Shown here in pieces: positions 1-8,647 of a DNA stretch of 64,000 nt. The notes beneath the pieces were generated by a model. The model searched no databases and had not been told where the DNA came from. It saw only the letters and a program-made list of their open reading frames with translations. This DNA comes from QHXN01 sp032162705 (lineage in GTDB: Bacteria > Acidobacteriota > Blastocatellia > Pyrinomonadales > Pyrinomonadaceae), in NCBI GenBank assembly GCA_032162705.1, contig JAVRON010000125.1, positions 39,801 through 103,800 of the forward strand. The letters run 5' to 3'. Every line of letters begins with the position of its first letter. Position 1 is the stretch's first letter. A program made the position numbers and the translations under genes.

Positions 1-2
1 GA

Positions 3-1313
3 ATGAAACATCTCGCGCGCTATTTTCAGTCGTTAGCATTGCTGATAATCCTCTTCGGCTCGGTGCAGGCTGAAAGTGTGCTTTCTCCCGAAGGGAAGAC
101 GGCATTGGTAAGCGGGGCGCAGGGGAAGATACAGCTTTGGGATTTGGCAGCCGGTAGAGTGATTCGTGTCTTCAGCGGGCACACGGGTTCTGTAACCGCG
201 CTGGCCTTCTCACCCGACGCTAAGACGTTCCTCTCAGGCGGTGAGGACGGAACAGTTAGGTTGTGGGATATAGATAAAGGCGTCGAAGTTTGGGGAATCA
301 ATTACGAGGGCGACAGGCGCTACCCGCTCTTCCGCCAGTACGGCAACGACATTCAGTACGTCGCCTTCATGCCTGACGGCAAGCAAGTGCTGATGGCGCA
401 GCGTGACGGCACGATAAAGCTGTTGGACTCTCAAACGGGCAAAGATGTAAGAGCCTTCAAGACTGCGAAGGAATTTCTTTGGACGGCAAGCCTGTCCCCG
501 AACGGCAAGACTGTTGTAACGACTAGCACCGCGAGAAACAGTTGGACTATTCACCTGTGGAACGTGGCGACGGGCGATGAAGTGTTGAGATTCAACGACA
601 CATCTACCGCCTCCAGCGCGGCTCTGCTACCTGACGGGAAGAGGCTGTTGTCCGGCGGCAACCATTCTTTGAGGCTGTGGGACGTTGCCACAGGAAAGTT
701 GCTTCAAACCTTATCCAATCCGACTCTCATTGCTTCCATCAGTCTCTCGCCTGACGGGAAAGTTGCTTTAGTGGGTGCAGCCTACAAAGGCAACGGCGTG
801 ATAACTAAGTGGGACATGACTTCGGGGAAAATAGCCGGACACCTCACGAGACATACCTCAGACGTGTCGGAGATTTCATTCTCTGCGGATTCAACAACTG
901 CCTTATCCGCTGGGTACGATAACGCCCTCATCGTGTGGGACGTGGCAAAGGGCACAATCCTTCATAAGTTCAACGAAGGAAGCGCATCATTGGCAGATGA
1001 TGATGCCCCCAATTCAAAGCCGAATATGAATGTCATGGGCGGCGGCGGCGTCCTTGACGGCTTGGTCATCAGCAAACCTGCCCCCGTATACCCGCAGGAA
1101 GTTCATGAAAGGGTGTCCGGCCAAGTCGTAGTCGTAGTGCAGGTTGTCGTTGATGAAACTGGCAGAGTGATTTCGGCTAAGGCTGTGAGCGGGCATCCAC
1201 TTCTGCAAGCTTCCGCCGTCGCAGCGGCGCGTAAAGCAGTCTTTGCTCCAACACTTTTAAGCGGCAAGCCCGTTAAAGTAGCAGGCGTGCTCACTTACAA
1301 GTTTACGCCGTAG
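3..1313 (+). CDS. WD40 repeat protein with C-terminal TonB domain
   Basis: A 436-residue exported protein. The first ~23 residues form a signal peptide ending in VQA. Residues ~25-330 carry repeated WD40-type blades with phrases such as LAFSPDAKTFLSGGEDGTVRLWD and the LWD/VWD strand endings expected of a beta-propeller. After a Gly-rich linker (~340-350), residues ~350-436 match the TonB C-terminal domain: PVYPQEV, SGQVVV..VDETGRV, VSGHPLL, FAPT, GKPVKVAGVLTYKF. TonB-C domains bridge the periplasm to outer-membrane receptors. Here no N-terminal TonB membrane anchor with ExbB-contacting motif is evident beyond the signal, so a periplasmic scaffold is a reasonable inference. The start lies at the very edge of the window, so an upstream start cannot be excluded. 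Domain calls are secure; physiological role is not known. Confidence 0.85.
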   Translation: MKHLARYFQSLALLIILFGSVQAESVLSPEGKTALVSGAQGKIQLWDLAAGRVIRVFSGHTGSVTALAFSPDAKTFLSGGEDGTVRLWDIDKGVEVWGINYEGDRRYPLFRQYGNDIQYVAFMPDGKQVLMAQRDGTIKLLDSQTGKDVRAFKTAKEFLWTASLSPNGKTVVTTSTARNSWTIHLWNVATGDEVLRFNDTSTASSAALLPDGKRLLSGGNHSLRLWDVATGKLLQTLSNPTLIASISLSPDGKVALVGAAYKGNGVITKWDMTSGKIAGHLTRHTSDVSEISFSADSTTALSAGYDNALIVWDVAKGTILHKFNEGSASLADDDAPNSKPNMNVMGGGGVLDGLVISKPAPVYPQEVHERVSGQVVVVVQVVVDETGRVISAKAVSGHPLLQASAVAAARKAVFAPTLLSGKPVKVAGVLTYKFTP

Positions 1314-1665
1314 AGGTTCGGCACAACATCATCACTGATGCGCCGCTTCACGCTGTGGGGCGGCTCTCTTCGTCTCTGGCATACCGCACTAACCCCGTAC
1401 CCCGTAAAGACACTTTCGCCCCCGTCAGTGGAGTTTTGTAGCACCCCCGGTAGAGAGGGCACACTCGCAGTTGACATCCCTTTCTGTGTGGTTTGGGGTT
1501 CCTGGAATAGCTATGCCGCTCGCCCAGCTTGGAAGTGTACTCGTGCCCTGATAATGCCAGTGGTTTTGTGGTGAACGTGTCCATGATGAGTGCTATGTTT
1601 GTGTTGGTATTGGAAGTCGAACGCTGATACTAGAATGAGACGGCACACGCTTGCCGCAACTGATT

Positions 1666-1671
1666 TATAAT
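1666..1671 (+). promoter_or_regulatory. possible -10 box
   Basis: Perfect TATAAT, 128 nt before the start at 1799, in an otherwise GC-rich tract. No good -35 at 17 nt spacing is visible, so this is a weak call. Confidence 0.3.
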
Positions 1672-1714
1672 CTTTCTTCGGGGCAGCAAGTCTACGATTC
1701 TGAACATCCAAGCT

Positions 1715-1765
1715 CCGGCTGCTCTCCGGCCTGCGGTTCGGCTCACAGCGCCGGAGAGCAGCCGG
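1715..1765 (+). repeat. perfect 16-bp inverted repeat in leader
   Basis: Arms 1715-1730 and 1750-1765 (CCGGCTGCTCTCCGGC and its exact complement) with a 19-nt loop. It lies between the TATAAT and the Shine-Dalgarno-like CGGAGG (~1780) of the next gene, and no T-tract follows. A leader hairpin or operator is more likely than a terminator. Confidence 0.6.
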
Positions 1766-1798
1766 TAGCCGGGCCCAACCGGAGGCGTTTATTTCAGG

Positions 1799-2671
1799 AT
1801 GAGAATAAAAGACCCACAGCAAACCTTTCTGGCCGACGAAGAGTTGACGCTTGTCGCAACCAGCGAAGAGGCGACGCTCATCGCGCCGCGCTTCGACGAC
1901 GAAGATACAGTGCTTGCGCGCCCTGTCGTGCCGCTCGGAGAGACGCGGACGGATGAAGCGTCGGCGGCTGGATTGCCCGCGTCTTCTTACACGCGAATGC
2001 CGTCTGCTGCGCCGCGCCGTCCGCGGATGCTCGCGCTCGTGCTCGTCTCGGTGCTCGCGGGCGGCCTGCTCGGCGGCGTTGCGCTCTATCTCTACCAGAA
2101 TCACTCGCGCGGGAACGACGCGCCCGCGGACTCTGCGCGACAGCCGGAGCCTTCCCTGCCCGCGTCGCCGCACCCTTCGCCCGCGCCCACGACCGAAGCC
2201 GTGAACGCGCCGCCGCCCGCCGCTCCCAACGCCCAAGTGGAAGACCCGGCAGCGAATACGCCGGTGAACACCTCTGAGGCCGACGTATCCAACTCCGACG
2301 CCAAAGAGACAGACACCGGCACAGCGGGCGACGCCGAACGCGTCCCCGCCGACGCAACGCGCAATGAATCGGACGAGGGCTTGCGCGTCGGCACCCCGAA
2401 GCGCGGCAAGAAGGGCGAACACGACGCAGAGATTGAGCAACCGCGCCGCCCCGCCAACAAAGAGGGTGATGGGAGGCAACTCTCACGCAATGACGCCGCC
2501 CCTGACGGGCGCGAAGCCTCCGACCGGCGCGGAGCCTCCGACCGGCGCGAAGCGCGACGCGTCGATACCATCTTCTATCGCCCGCGCCGCACCACACGCC
2601 GCGACTCCACTCGCCGCGAAACGGCAGGCGACGCCGACCGTCTCCGCAGAATCTTCGAGGGACAACCCTGA
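1799..2671 (+). CDS. membrane-anchored low-complexity protein, function unknown
   Basis: A 290-residue protein I do not recognise. Residues ~1-75 are a soluble N-terminal segment with acidic and threonine content. Residues ~77-98 form one transmembrane helix (MLALVLVSVLAGGLLGGVAL). The rest is Pro/Ala/Glu-rich, then Arg/Asp-rich with near-repeats EASDRRGASDRREARR around residue 240-255. The preceding CGGAGG at ~1780 supports the ATG. Such cytosol-TM-disordered layouts occur in acidobacterial proteins encoded near FHA or kinase genes, but nothing here proves that. The tail could span the periplasm. Reading frame and composition are compatible with the GC-rich surroundings. Confidence 0.6.
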   Translation: MRIKDPQQTFLADEELTLVATSEEATLIAPRFDDEDTVLARPVVPLGETRTDEASAAGLPASSYTRMPSAAPRRPRMLALVLVSVLAGGLLGGVALYLYQNHSRGNDAPADSARQPEPSLPASPHPSPAPTTEAVNAPPPAAPNAQVEDPAANTPVNTSEADVSNSDAKETDTGTAGDAERVPADATRNESDEGLRVGTPKRGKKGEHDAEIEQPRRPANKEGDGRQLSRNDAAPDGREASDRRGASDRREARRVDTIFYRPRRTTRRDSTRRETAGDADRLRRIFEGQP

Positions 2672-2674
2672 CGG

Positions 2675-2765
2675 AGTGATAAGTGATAAGTGATGAGAAA
2701 GACAAGAAGCCGTTTTCTTTCTTATCACTCATCACTCATCACTTATCACTTATCACTCATCACTC
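2675..2765. repeat. inverted-repeat element, GTGATAA family (E1)
   Basis: Left arm 2675-2697 is tandem GTGATAA/GTGATGA heptamers. Right arm 2722-2765 is the complementary TTATCAC/TCATCAC array. A 24-nt spacer separates them. It lies just after the stop at 2671 and before tlyA. Confidence 0.9.
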
Positions 2766-2811
2766 CCCGAATCGTTTCCTTCCCTTCATCTTTTAACCTA
2801 AACTTTACGGC

Positions 2812-3582
2812 GTGAAGCGCGAGCGCGTGGACAGGCTTTTGGTGGAGCGGGGTCTCGCACCCACGCGGACGCGTGCGCAGGCGCTCGTGATGGCGGGGCG
2901 TGTGCTCGTCGGCGAGCGGCGTGTCGAGAAGGCTTCGGAGTCTTTCCCGCCGGACGCTCCTTTGCGCGTGCGCGGAGACGAAGACCCCGCGTCGCGCTAC
3001 GTCGGGCGCGGCGGCCTCAAGCTTGAGAAGGCTCTGCTGGAGTTCCGAATAGACCCCAGGGGCTTCGTGTGTCTCGACGTGGGAGCCTCGACGGGCGGCT
3101 TCACGGACTGCCTGCTCCAGCACGGCGCGAGCCGCGTCGTCGCGCTTGACGTGGGGCACAACCAGATCGACTGGAGCCTTCGCACGGACGTGCGCGTCGA
3201 GGTGCGCGAGGGCGTGAACGCGCGTAACCTCAGGGCGGAAGACTTCCGAGAGCGTTTCGACATGGTGACGATGGACGTGTCGTTCATCTCGGCGACGAAA
3301 ATCCTGCCCGCGCTCGTGCCGCTCTTAAAGGAGGGCGGGCGCGTCGTCGTCCTCGTCAAGCCGCAGTTCGAGGTCGGCAGGGGCGAGGTTGGCAAGGGCG
3401 GTGTGGTGCGCGACCCCGCACAGCACGCGCGCGTCGTCGAAGAGGTCAACACCGCGGCGCGCTCGCTCGGTCTCGCCGTACGCGGCGTCACCGACTCGCC
3501 CATCACCGGCGCGGACGGCAACCGCGAATTCCTCGCCCTCTACGAACAGACGCGCACGACGCGGTCTGACAGTCCACTTTGA
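2812..3582 (+). CDS. tlyA: TlyA family rRNA 2'-O-methyltransferase
   Basis: A 256-residue protein with GTG start. Residues ~1-60 form an S4 RNA-binding domain (RVDRLLVERGLAPTRTRAQA). Residues ~63-245 form an FtsJ/RrmJ-type methyltransferase: RGGLKLEKAL at 66-75, SAM-binding LDVGASTGGFTDCL at 88-101, MDVSFIS at 154-160, LVKPQFE at 181-187. TlyA proteins methylate 16S and/or 23S rRNA cytidines at the 2'-OH, affecting capreomycin sensitivity; many are annotated hemolysin A. Length matches the family (~250-270). It stands alone between repeat elements, with nadK further downstream, a pairing common in bacteria. No strong Shine-Dalgarno is seen in front of the GTG. Confidence 0.92.
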   Translation: MKRERVDRLLVERGLAPTRTRAQALVMAGRVLVGERRVEKASESFPPDAPLRVRGDEDPASRYVGRGGLKLEKALLEFRIDPRGFVCLDVGASTGGFTDCLLQHGASRVVALDVGHNQIDWSLRTDVRVEVREGVNARNLRAEDFRERFDMVTMDVSFISATKILPALVPLLKEGGRVVVLVKPQFEVGRGEVGKGGVVRDPAQHARVVEEVNTAARSLGLAVRGVTDSPITGADGNREFLALYEQTRTTRSDSPL

Positions 3583-3673
3583 AGGCTGGCGAATTTAAGC
3601 AAGAAGAGTGAAGATCAGCGAGTTGATTCGGGGAAGGGTGAAGGCTGACGAGTTGGTCGAGAAGGCTTAACGG

Positions 3674-4366
3674 ATGAGGAAGCTTACCGAGGCGGAGGCT
3701 GTGGCAAAGCTCAAGCAGGGCAAGGCCGCCTTTCAGACTCACATCAAATTCAACTTCGAGCACAGGGCCCTGGACTGCCGCGTGTGCCCGACGCCGGGCG
3801 TGTGCTGCACGGACGCGCACTTCGTCAACGTCCATATCACGCGACTCGAAGCCGTCGCCATCCGCGAGACGCTTGAGCGCACGCCGCGCCTGACCTTTGA
3901 AGAAAGGCACGCTGTTTATAGACGTGCGCGCGAGGCAGTCAAGCTCTATGGCCTGAGCGTCGCGGGCGACACTTTCGCGCAGACCTTCGCGTGCCCGCTC
4001 TTCGTCAAAGGCACGGGCTGTCTCGTCCACCAGCGCGCCAAGCCCGCGCCGTGCGTGCAGCACGCCTGCTACGAAAACTGGTCGGACGTGCCGCCGCAAG
4101 ACCTCCAGTGGCGCGAGGAGCGACGCATCGAGCAGCTCAACGGGGAAGTCTACGGCGCGGCATGGGACTGGCTCCCGCTGCCCGTCTGGCTCACGCTCGT
4201 TGACCCCGATGCGGACGGCACGGAATTACAACGTCTCGTCCGCGTCTGGGAGTCGCGCCGCGCCCCGAAGACATCGGACGCGGGCGACGCACGCCGCGCG
4301 CAAGAGGGCCGACGGACGCCGGGCGCGCGTCCAAAAAACAGAACCTTGCCCGTCCTGCGCTCGTAA
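3674..4366 (+). CDS. YkgJ-like cysteine-cluster protein
   Basis: A 230-residue protein. The cysteine pattern CRVCPTPGVCC (~35-45), ACPLF..GTGC (~108-119), then KPAPCVQHAC (~125-134) is that of the Fe-S/zinc-binding CxxCxxxCC family (YkgJ/UPF0153), whose members probably bind a metal cluster. The reaction is unknown. Residues ~190-230 are basic and low complexity. The ATG follows CTTAACGG. It is followed by a zinc-ribbon protein in the same orientation. The 90 nt before it contain imperfect direct repeats of GTGAAG..GAGTTG. Confidence 0.7.
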   Translation: MRKLTEAEAVAKLKQGKAAFQTHIKFNFEHRALDCRVCPTPGVCCTDAHFVNVHITRLEAVAIRETLERTPRLTFEERHAVYRRAREAVKLYGLSVAGDTFAQTFACPLFVKGTGCLVHQRAKPAPCVQHACYENWSDVPPQDLQWREERRIEQLNGEVYGAAWDWLPLPVWLTLVDPDADGTELQRLVRVWESRRAPKTSDAGDARRAQEGRRTPGARPKNRTLPVLRS

Positions 4367-4438
4367 GTCGGGACGGACGGCAGGGGTTGTCGTCGCCCCG
4401 CACGTCACGCCGAAAACATCCGACACGATGGAGGTCTT

Positions 4439-4921
4439 ATGTTCTGCCCATACTGCGGCACCGAATCGACTCAGGGCTTGAACTACTGCAACCGCTGCGG
4501 CAGTAACCTGAGCACACCCGTACAGGCCAGCGCGCCGTTTGAACATCAAGCCCCATCGGCCAGCACGTTCTGGGCCGTCGGCGTGACGATGCTGCTGCTC
4601 GTCGTCGTGGGGCTTGGCGTCCTGTTCAGCATGGTGAGGGACTTCGTCCACAGCGGGCTACCGCCGGAGGCGGTCGTCATCATCACGATGTGCGGTGTGT
4701 TGACCATCCTCGGCAGCGTCTTCATGATGACGCGCTTCTGGATGCGTCTGCTCGCGGGCAAAGCCGGGGACGCCGGGCGGTCGCTGCCCGCCGCCGGGCG
4801 TCCCACGCACACCAACGAACTCGGCACCACGCGCCCCGGCGCGCTGCCCGACGCCTTCCCCGCCAGCGTCACCGAACACACCACTCGCACGCTCGAACAC
4901 GTGAAAAGAAGTAGTCAGTAG
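4439..4921 (+). CDS. zinc-ribbon membrane protein
   Basis: A 160-residue protein with an N-terminal zinc ribbon, FCPYCGTESTQGLNYCNRCGSN (two CxxC knuckles at residues ~3-6 and ~17-20), followed by two predicted transmembrane helices (~43-65 and ~77-100) and a polar C-terminal tail. It starts after GATGGAGGTCTT, a good ribosome binding site (GGAGG). The last residues SSQ and the TAG stop are encoded by the first heptamers of the inverted-repeat element that follows, so the native C-terminus may have been overwritten. Function unknown; such zinc_ribbon_2 proteins are common in this phylum. Confidence 0.75.
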   Translation: MFCPYCGTESTQGLNYCNRCGSNLSTPVQASAPFEHQAPSASTFWAVGVTMLLLVVVGLGVLFSMVRDFVHSGLPPEAVVIITMCGVLTILGSVFMMTRFWMRLLAGKAGDAGRSLPAAGRPTHTNELGTTRPGALPDAFPASVTEHTTRTLEHVKRSSQ

Positions 4922-5054
4922 TCAGTAGTCAGTAGCGCTCCGCGCCACGGTCACAGCCGTTAACATCTGAATGATTCTCTGAAGGAGATTCTTCTACTGA
5001 CTACTGTCTACTGACTACTGTCTACTTCCTACTGACTACTGACTACTGTCTACT
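4911..5054. repeat. inverted-repeat element, GTAGTCA family (E2)
   Basis: Left arm 4911-4935 holds about 3.5 GTAGTCA heptamers; right arm ~4994-5054 holds CTACTGA/CTACTGT heptamers. The central part ends GAAGGAGATTCTTCTACTGAC, resembling the centre of the element at 54768. The left arm supplies the stop codon of the preceding gene. Confidence 0.9.
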
Positions 5055-5242
5055 TCTTTCCGCCTACTTCCCTTCCCTTGACCCTTCGCCACGGGCGCGG
5101 CTATCATCCGCCCAAGTTTTCGCGTCACTTTCGAAGCCCTATTTTCAATCCATCGCGGACTCTCGGCAGATGCCTGCACGGGGGTCGCGTGCGCGCCTCT
5201 GTTGACTCAAGTGGGCGCGTATTCTTTCGCCCGTGTTTCCGT

Positions 5243-6127
5243 ATGGAAAAACTTTCAGTCCGACGCGTCGGCGTGCTCGTCAAGCCGAATCAGCCCGAGG
5301 CGCTGAAGGCCATCTGCCGCCTGGTGGAGTGGTGCGTCGGGCACGGGCTGGAGGTCTGGGGCGGCCCGCACCTCGAACGCGAGCGCATCCGGCAGGAGAC
5401 GGGCTGCGCCGTCGAGGCGGTCGCGCACGCCAAGTTGGTCAAGGGCGTCGATTTCATCGTCGTGCTCGGCGGCGACGGGACGATGATCGGCGCGGCGCGC
5501 ATGGTCGGCGAAGCAGAGACGCCCGTGCTCGGCGTTAACTTCGGCACGCTCGGCTACCTCGCCGAGTTCTCCGTCGAAGACATGATTCCGGCGCTCGAAG
5601 CCGTGCTGGCGGGCGACTACACGCTTGAACGCCGGCTCATGCTCGCCGCGACCGTGAGCCGTGGCGGCGAGCAGTTGATGCACGACCGCGTCCTGAACGA
5701 TGTGGTCATCTCGAAGTCTGCGCTCGCACGCATCGTCGAGATCGAGACGTGGGTGGACAAGCAGTTCGTCAACTGCTTCCGCGCCGACGGGCTTATCATC
5801 TCGACGCCGACCGGCTCGACGGCCTACAACCTCTCGGCGGGCGGCCCCGTCATCTACCCTTCGATGAACGCCGTGGTGATTACGCCCATCTGCCCGCACA
5901 CGCTCTCGAACCGCCCGCTCGTCGTCTCCGACGCGGTGGCGTTCGAGCTGGTCTTAAAGACTCCGAAGGAGGAGGTCGCGCTCACGCTCGACGGGCAGGT
6001 CGGCATGGCGCTCGAATACGAAGACCGCGTCACAGTGCGTAAGAGCCGCACGGGCTTCAACCTCATCCAGGCGCACACGCGCAACTACTTCGACGTTCTG
6101 CGGAACAAACTGAAATGGGGGAGGTGA
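5243..6127 (+). CDS. nadK: NAD kinase
   Basis: A 294-residue enzyme that phosphorylates NAD to NADP using ATP or polyphosphate. Seen: GGDGT at residues 76-80 (nucleotide and catalytic Asp), NFGTLGYLAEF shortly after, LNDVVISK (~150), STPTGSTAYNLSAGGPVIYP (~190-210), ending in a beta-rich C-terminal domain (VALTLDGQ). The length is typical (~290). The open frame extends 55 codons upstream but those residues are unlike the family, so ATG 5243 (MEKLSVRR) was chosen; the Shine-Dalgarno is weak. It is followed by a GTGATAA element and the symporter gene. Confidence 0.93.
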   Translation: MEKLSVRRVGVLVKPNQPEALKAICRLVEWCVGHGLEVWGGPHLERERIRQETGCAVEAVAHAKLVKGVDFIVVLGGDGTMIGAARMVGEAETPVLGVNFGTLGYLAEFSVEDMIPALEAVLAGDYTLERRLMLAATVSRGGEQLMHDRVLNDVVISKSALARIVEIETWVDKQFVNCFRADGLIISTPTGSTAYNLSAGGPVIYPSMNAVVITPICPHTLSNRPLVVSDAVAFELVLKTPKEEVALTLDGQVGMALEYEDRVTVRKSRTGFNLIQAHTRNYFDVLRNKLKWGR

Positions 6128-6131
6128 GAAG

Positions 6132-6210
6132 AGTGATAAGTGATGAGTGATAAGTGATGAGTGGAGGCAGCGTGCTTTCACTCATCACTTATCACTCATC
6201 ACTTATCACT
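6132..6210. repeat. inverted-repeat element, GTGATAA family (E3)
   Basis: Left arm 6132-6162 alternates GTGATAA and GTGATGA; right arm ~6178-6210 is the complement. It fills the gap between the nadK stop (6127) and the next start (6218), leaving 7 nt for a ribosome binding site. Confidence 0.9.
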
Positions 6211-6217
6211 TCTTGCA

Positions 6218-7591
6218 ATGGCTGAAGAGAACAGGAACGAGTTAAGGACGGCAGAAGAGGAGACGGGGCGGCGGCCCTGGTGGAAGCTGTCGCTGACGGC
6301 TTGGATCATGATCGGGCTGGTGGCGGGCGGCGCGCTCGGGTACTTCAAGCCCGATTGGGGCAACGCCGTCTTCTTCCTGCGCGACATCTTTCTGAACCTC
6401 ATCAAGTCGGTCATCGCGCCACTCGTCTTCTCGACTCTGGTCGTCGGCATCGCGGGCGGCGGCGACCTCAAAAAAGTCGGGCGAATGGGCGCGAAGGCGC
6501 TCATCTACTTCGAGGTCGTCACGACCGCAGCGCTCTTCATCGGTCTGGCGGTAGTGAATCTGGTCAGGCCGGGCGCGGGCGTCCAGCTCGTCGAGTCGAG
6601 CAATGCCACCTTACAGCAGATTCAGCAGACGCAGCCGAAGACGCTCGTCGAGACGCTCGTACACATCTTCCCCGCGAGCATCGTTGACTCGATGATGCGC
6701 GGCGACGTTTTGCAGATCGTCGCCTTCTCGGTGCTCTTCGCGATGGCCGTGTCGGCGATGGGCGAGAAGGGGCGGCCCATCCTTCGCGCCTGCGAGAGTC
6801 TGTCGCAGATCATGTTCAAGTTCACGAGCTACGTGATGATGTTCGCGCCCATCGGCGTCGGCGCGGCGATGGCGCACACGGTCGCCACACAGGGCCTCGG
6901 CGTGCTCAAGAATCTGGGGCTGCTCATCGGCTCGCTCTACCTTGCGCTCATCGTCTTCATCGTCGTCGTCTTCGGCGCGGTGGCGCTGATCGCGCGCGTG
7001 CCCATCGGCAAGTTCATCAGGGCCGTGAGAGAGCCTGCGACCATCGCGTTCGTGACGACGAGCAGCGAGTCTGCTCTGCCGAAAGCGATGGAGGTGATGG
7101 AGCGCCTCGGCGTTCCGCCGCGCATCGTCGGCTTCGTGATGCCGACCGGCTACAGCTTCAACCTCGACGGCACGACGCTCTATCTGGCGATGGCCTCGGT
7201 CTTCGTCGCGCAGGCCGCCGAAGGCTCCGGGTTCCCGCACATGGGCTTCGGCCAGCAGCTTGTGATGATGTTGACGCTGATGCTCACGTCGAAGGGCGTG
7301 GCGGCGGTTCCGCGCGCCTCGCTCGTCATCCTGCTGGCGACGCTCAACAGTTTTGTGCCCGGCTGGGGGCCGCTCGGCGTGGCCGTTATCTTCGGCGTCG
7401 ATGAGCTGATGGACATGGGGCGCACGTCGGTCAACGTCATCGGCAACTGCCTGGCGACGGTCGTCGTGGCGCGCTGGGAGGGCGAGTTCGACGACGCGCG
7501 CGCGCGTGTCTTCGGCACGCCCGGCGAGGTCTCGCTCGACCTGAGCGAGGGCGAGCCTGCCTTCGCGCAGGCCGCAAAGATGGGCGACTAG
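6218..7591 (+). CDS. dicarboxylate/amino acid:cation symporter (DAACS family)
   Basis: A 457-residue inner-membrane transporter of the GltP/DctA/GltPh family, which takes up glutamate, aspartate or C4-dicarboxylates with H+ or Na+. Seen: about eight hydrophobic segments, the serine-rich re-entrant loop TTSSESALPKAMEVMERLGVP (~287-307), PTGYSFNLDGTTLYLAMA (~316-333; the NxDG cation/substrate motif) and a second hairpin MLTSKGVAAVPRAS (~366-379). The upstream extension of the frame is translated repeat sequence, so ATG 6218 (MAEENRNE) is the start. It has no visible Shine-Dalgarno because the repeat ends 7 nt before it. Substrate cannot be told from sequence. Confidence 0.9.
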   Translation: MAEENRNELRTAEEETGRRPWWKLSLTAWIMIGLVAGGALGYFKPDWGNAVFFLRDIFLNLIKSVIAPLVFSTLVVGIAGGGDLKKVGRMGAKALIYFEVVTTAALFIGLAVVNLVRPGAGVQLVESSNATLQQIQQTQPKTLVETLVHIFPASIVDSMMRGDVLQIVAFSVLFAMAVSAMGEKGRPILRACESLSQIMFKFTSYVMMFAPIGVGAAMAHTVATQGLGVLKNLGLLIGSLYLALIVFIVVVFGAVALIARVPIGKFIRAVREPATIAFVTTSSESALPKAMEVMERLGVPPRIVGFVMPTGYSFNLDGTTLYLAMASVFVAQAAEGSGFPHMGFGQQLVMMLTLMLTSKGVAAVPRASLVILLATLNSFVPGWGPLGVAVIFGVDELMDMGRTSVNVIGNCLATVVVARWEGEFDDARARVFGTPGEVSLDLSEGEPAFAQAAKMGD

Positions 7592-7708
7592 CGGCGCGGA
7601 AGATGCGCGACCGGCGGCGCGAGACCAAGTCTTGATATTCCCGTAAAACTTCCGGGAGAAGACTGTCGGAAGCTGACCTTCCAAACGCGGAGTCAGTGTG
7701 TCATGCGT

Positions 7709-7742
7709 GCGTTTGAGGCCCGGCCGCGCGGGCCTCAAACGC
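7709..7742. repeat. perfect 13-bp hairpin
   Basis: Arms 7709-7721 (GCGTTTGAGGCCC) and 7730-7742, loop of 8 nt, followed by GTCTCTTTCCC. It lies 28 nt before the rhomboid start and ~118 nt after the symporter stop. Could be a terminator for the symporter gene or a leader structure. Confidence 0.55.
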
Positions 7743-7769
7743 GTCTCTTTCCCAAACGAGGACGACCAA

Positions 7770-8546
7770 ATGATCTTCCCCATCGGCGACGACAACACGG
7801 GGCGCGTCAGCGTGCCTTACGTCAACTACCTGCTCATCGCCGCCAACATCCTCGTCTTCTGTCTCTTTCAAGGGTTCGGCAATAACGACCGCTTCACCTA
7901 CGCCTGGGCGACCGTTCCCGAAGAGATCGTGACGGGGCGCGATGTGACGACGAGCGACCGCGTCGTTCGCGTGCCGCCGACGGGGCAGACGATGCAGATA
8001 CCCGGCCTCCAGCCGACACCCATCTCTGTCTACCTCACGCTGCTGACCTCGATGTTCATGCACGGGGGCTGGATGCACATCTTCGGCAACATGCTCTTCC
8101 TCTGGATTTTCGGCGACAATCTCGAAGACCGGCTCGGGCATATACGGTACTTGATCTTCTATCTTATCTGCGGGGTGCTGGCCTCGCTGGCGCACGTCTT
8201 CACGACCGTGGCGTTTAGCGCGGGTGGGTCTGGGGTGCTCGTGCCGAGCCTCGGCGCATCGGGCGCAATCTCCGGTGTGCTCGGCGGCTACGTCCTTCTG
8301 TTCCCGCGCAACCGCGTCCGCGTCATCATCCTGCGCATCTTTACGACCGTGCCCGCCTACGTCGCGCTCGGCCTGTGGTTCGTGTTTCAGTTCGTCAGTG
8401 GACTCGGCATACTCGGCGGCGGCGCGCAGGAGGGCGGCGTGGCCTATGCGGCGCACATCGGCGGCTTCATTGCCGGGTTAGTCCTCGTCAAAGTTTTCAC
8501 CATCGGACGTGACGCCGTGGCCGCGCCGTCCCGTTTTGGGAGCTAA
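7770..8546 (+). CDS. rhomboid family intramembrane serine protease
   Basis: A 258-residue membrane protein. Six or seven transmembrane segments. Catalytic motif GASGAISG (~residues 161-168, Ser nucleophile) and AHIGGF (~228-233, His) form the rhomboid Ser-His dyad. The loop-1 region HGGWMHIFGNMLFLWIFGDNLED is the typical HxxxxHxxxN motif. A loop of ~45 residues lies between TM1 and TM2. The ATG at 7770 follows GAGGACGACCA. Substrate unknown; rhomboids cleave transmembrane proteins in the membrane plane. Confidence 0.9.
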   Translation: MIFPIGDDNTGRVSVPYVNYLLIAANILVFCLFQGFGNNDRFTYAWATVPEEIVTGRDVTTSDRVVRVPPTGQTMQIPGLQPTPISVYLTLLTSMFMHGGWMHIFGNMLFLWIFGDNLEDRLGHIRYLIFYLICGVLASLAHVFTTVAFSAGGSGVLVPSLGASGAISGVLGGYVLLFPRNRVRVIILRIFTTVPAYVALGLWFVFQFVSGLGILGGGAQEGGVAYAAHIGGFIAGLVLVKVFTIGRDAVAAPSRFGS

Positions 8547-8647
8547 GGTCGGAGAGTTTTACCGAAGGCAGCCAGCGTGCGCCGCGCGTGCGGCGGTCGA
8601 GGCCACGCCGCCTCTTCCCGGTGTTTAGAAACAAGGAGGATTTCATA

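Larger units (their letters stand above)
1314..1798. other. 485-nt intergenic region / leader
   Basis: No convincing gene. Short frames on both strands lack ribosome binding sites and family features. It holds a -10-like TATAAT at 1666-1671 and a perfect 16-bp hairpin at 1715-1765 (separate entries), both upstream of the gene at 1799. Confidence 0.5.

Noticed and set aside
1338..1584. Overlapping 78-codon frames on both strands
   Set aside because: No ribosome binding site, no family feature; composition is like intergenic sequence.
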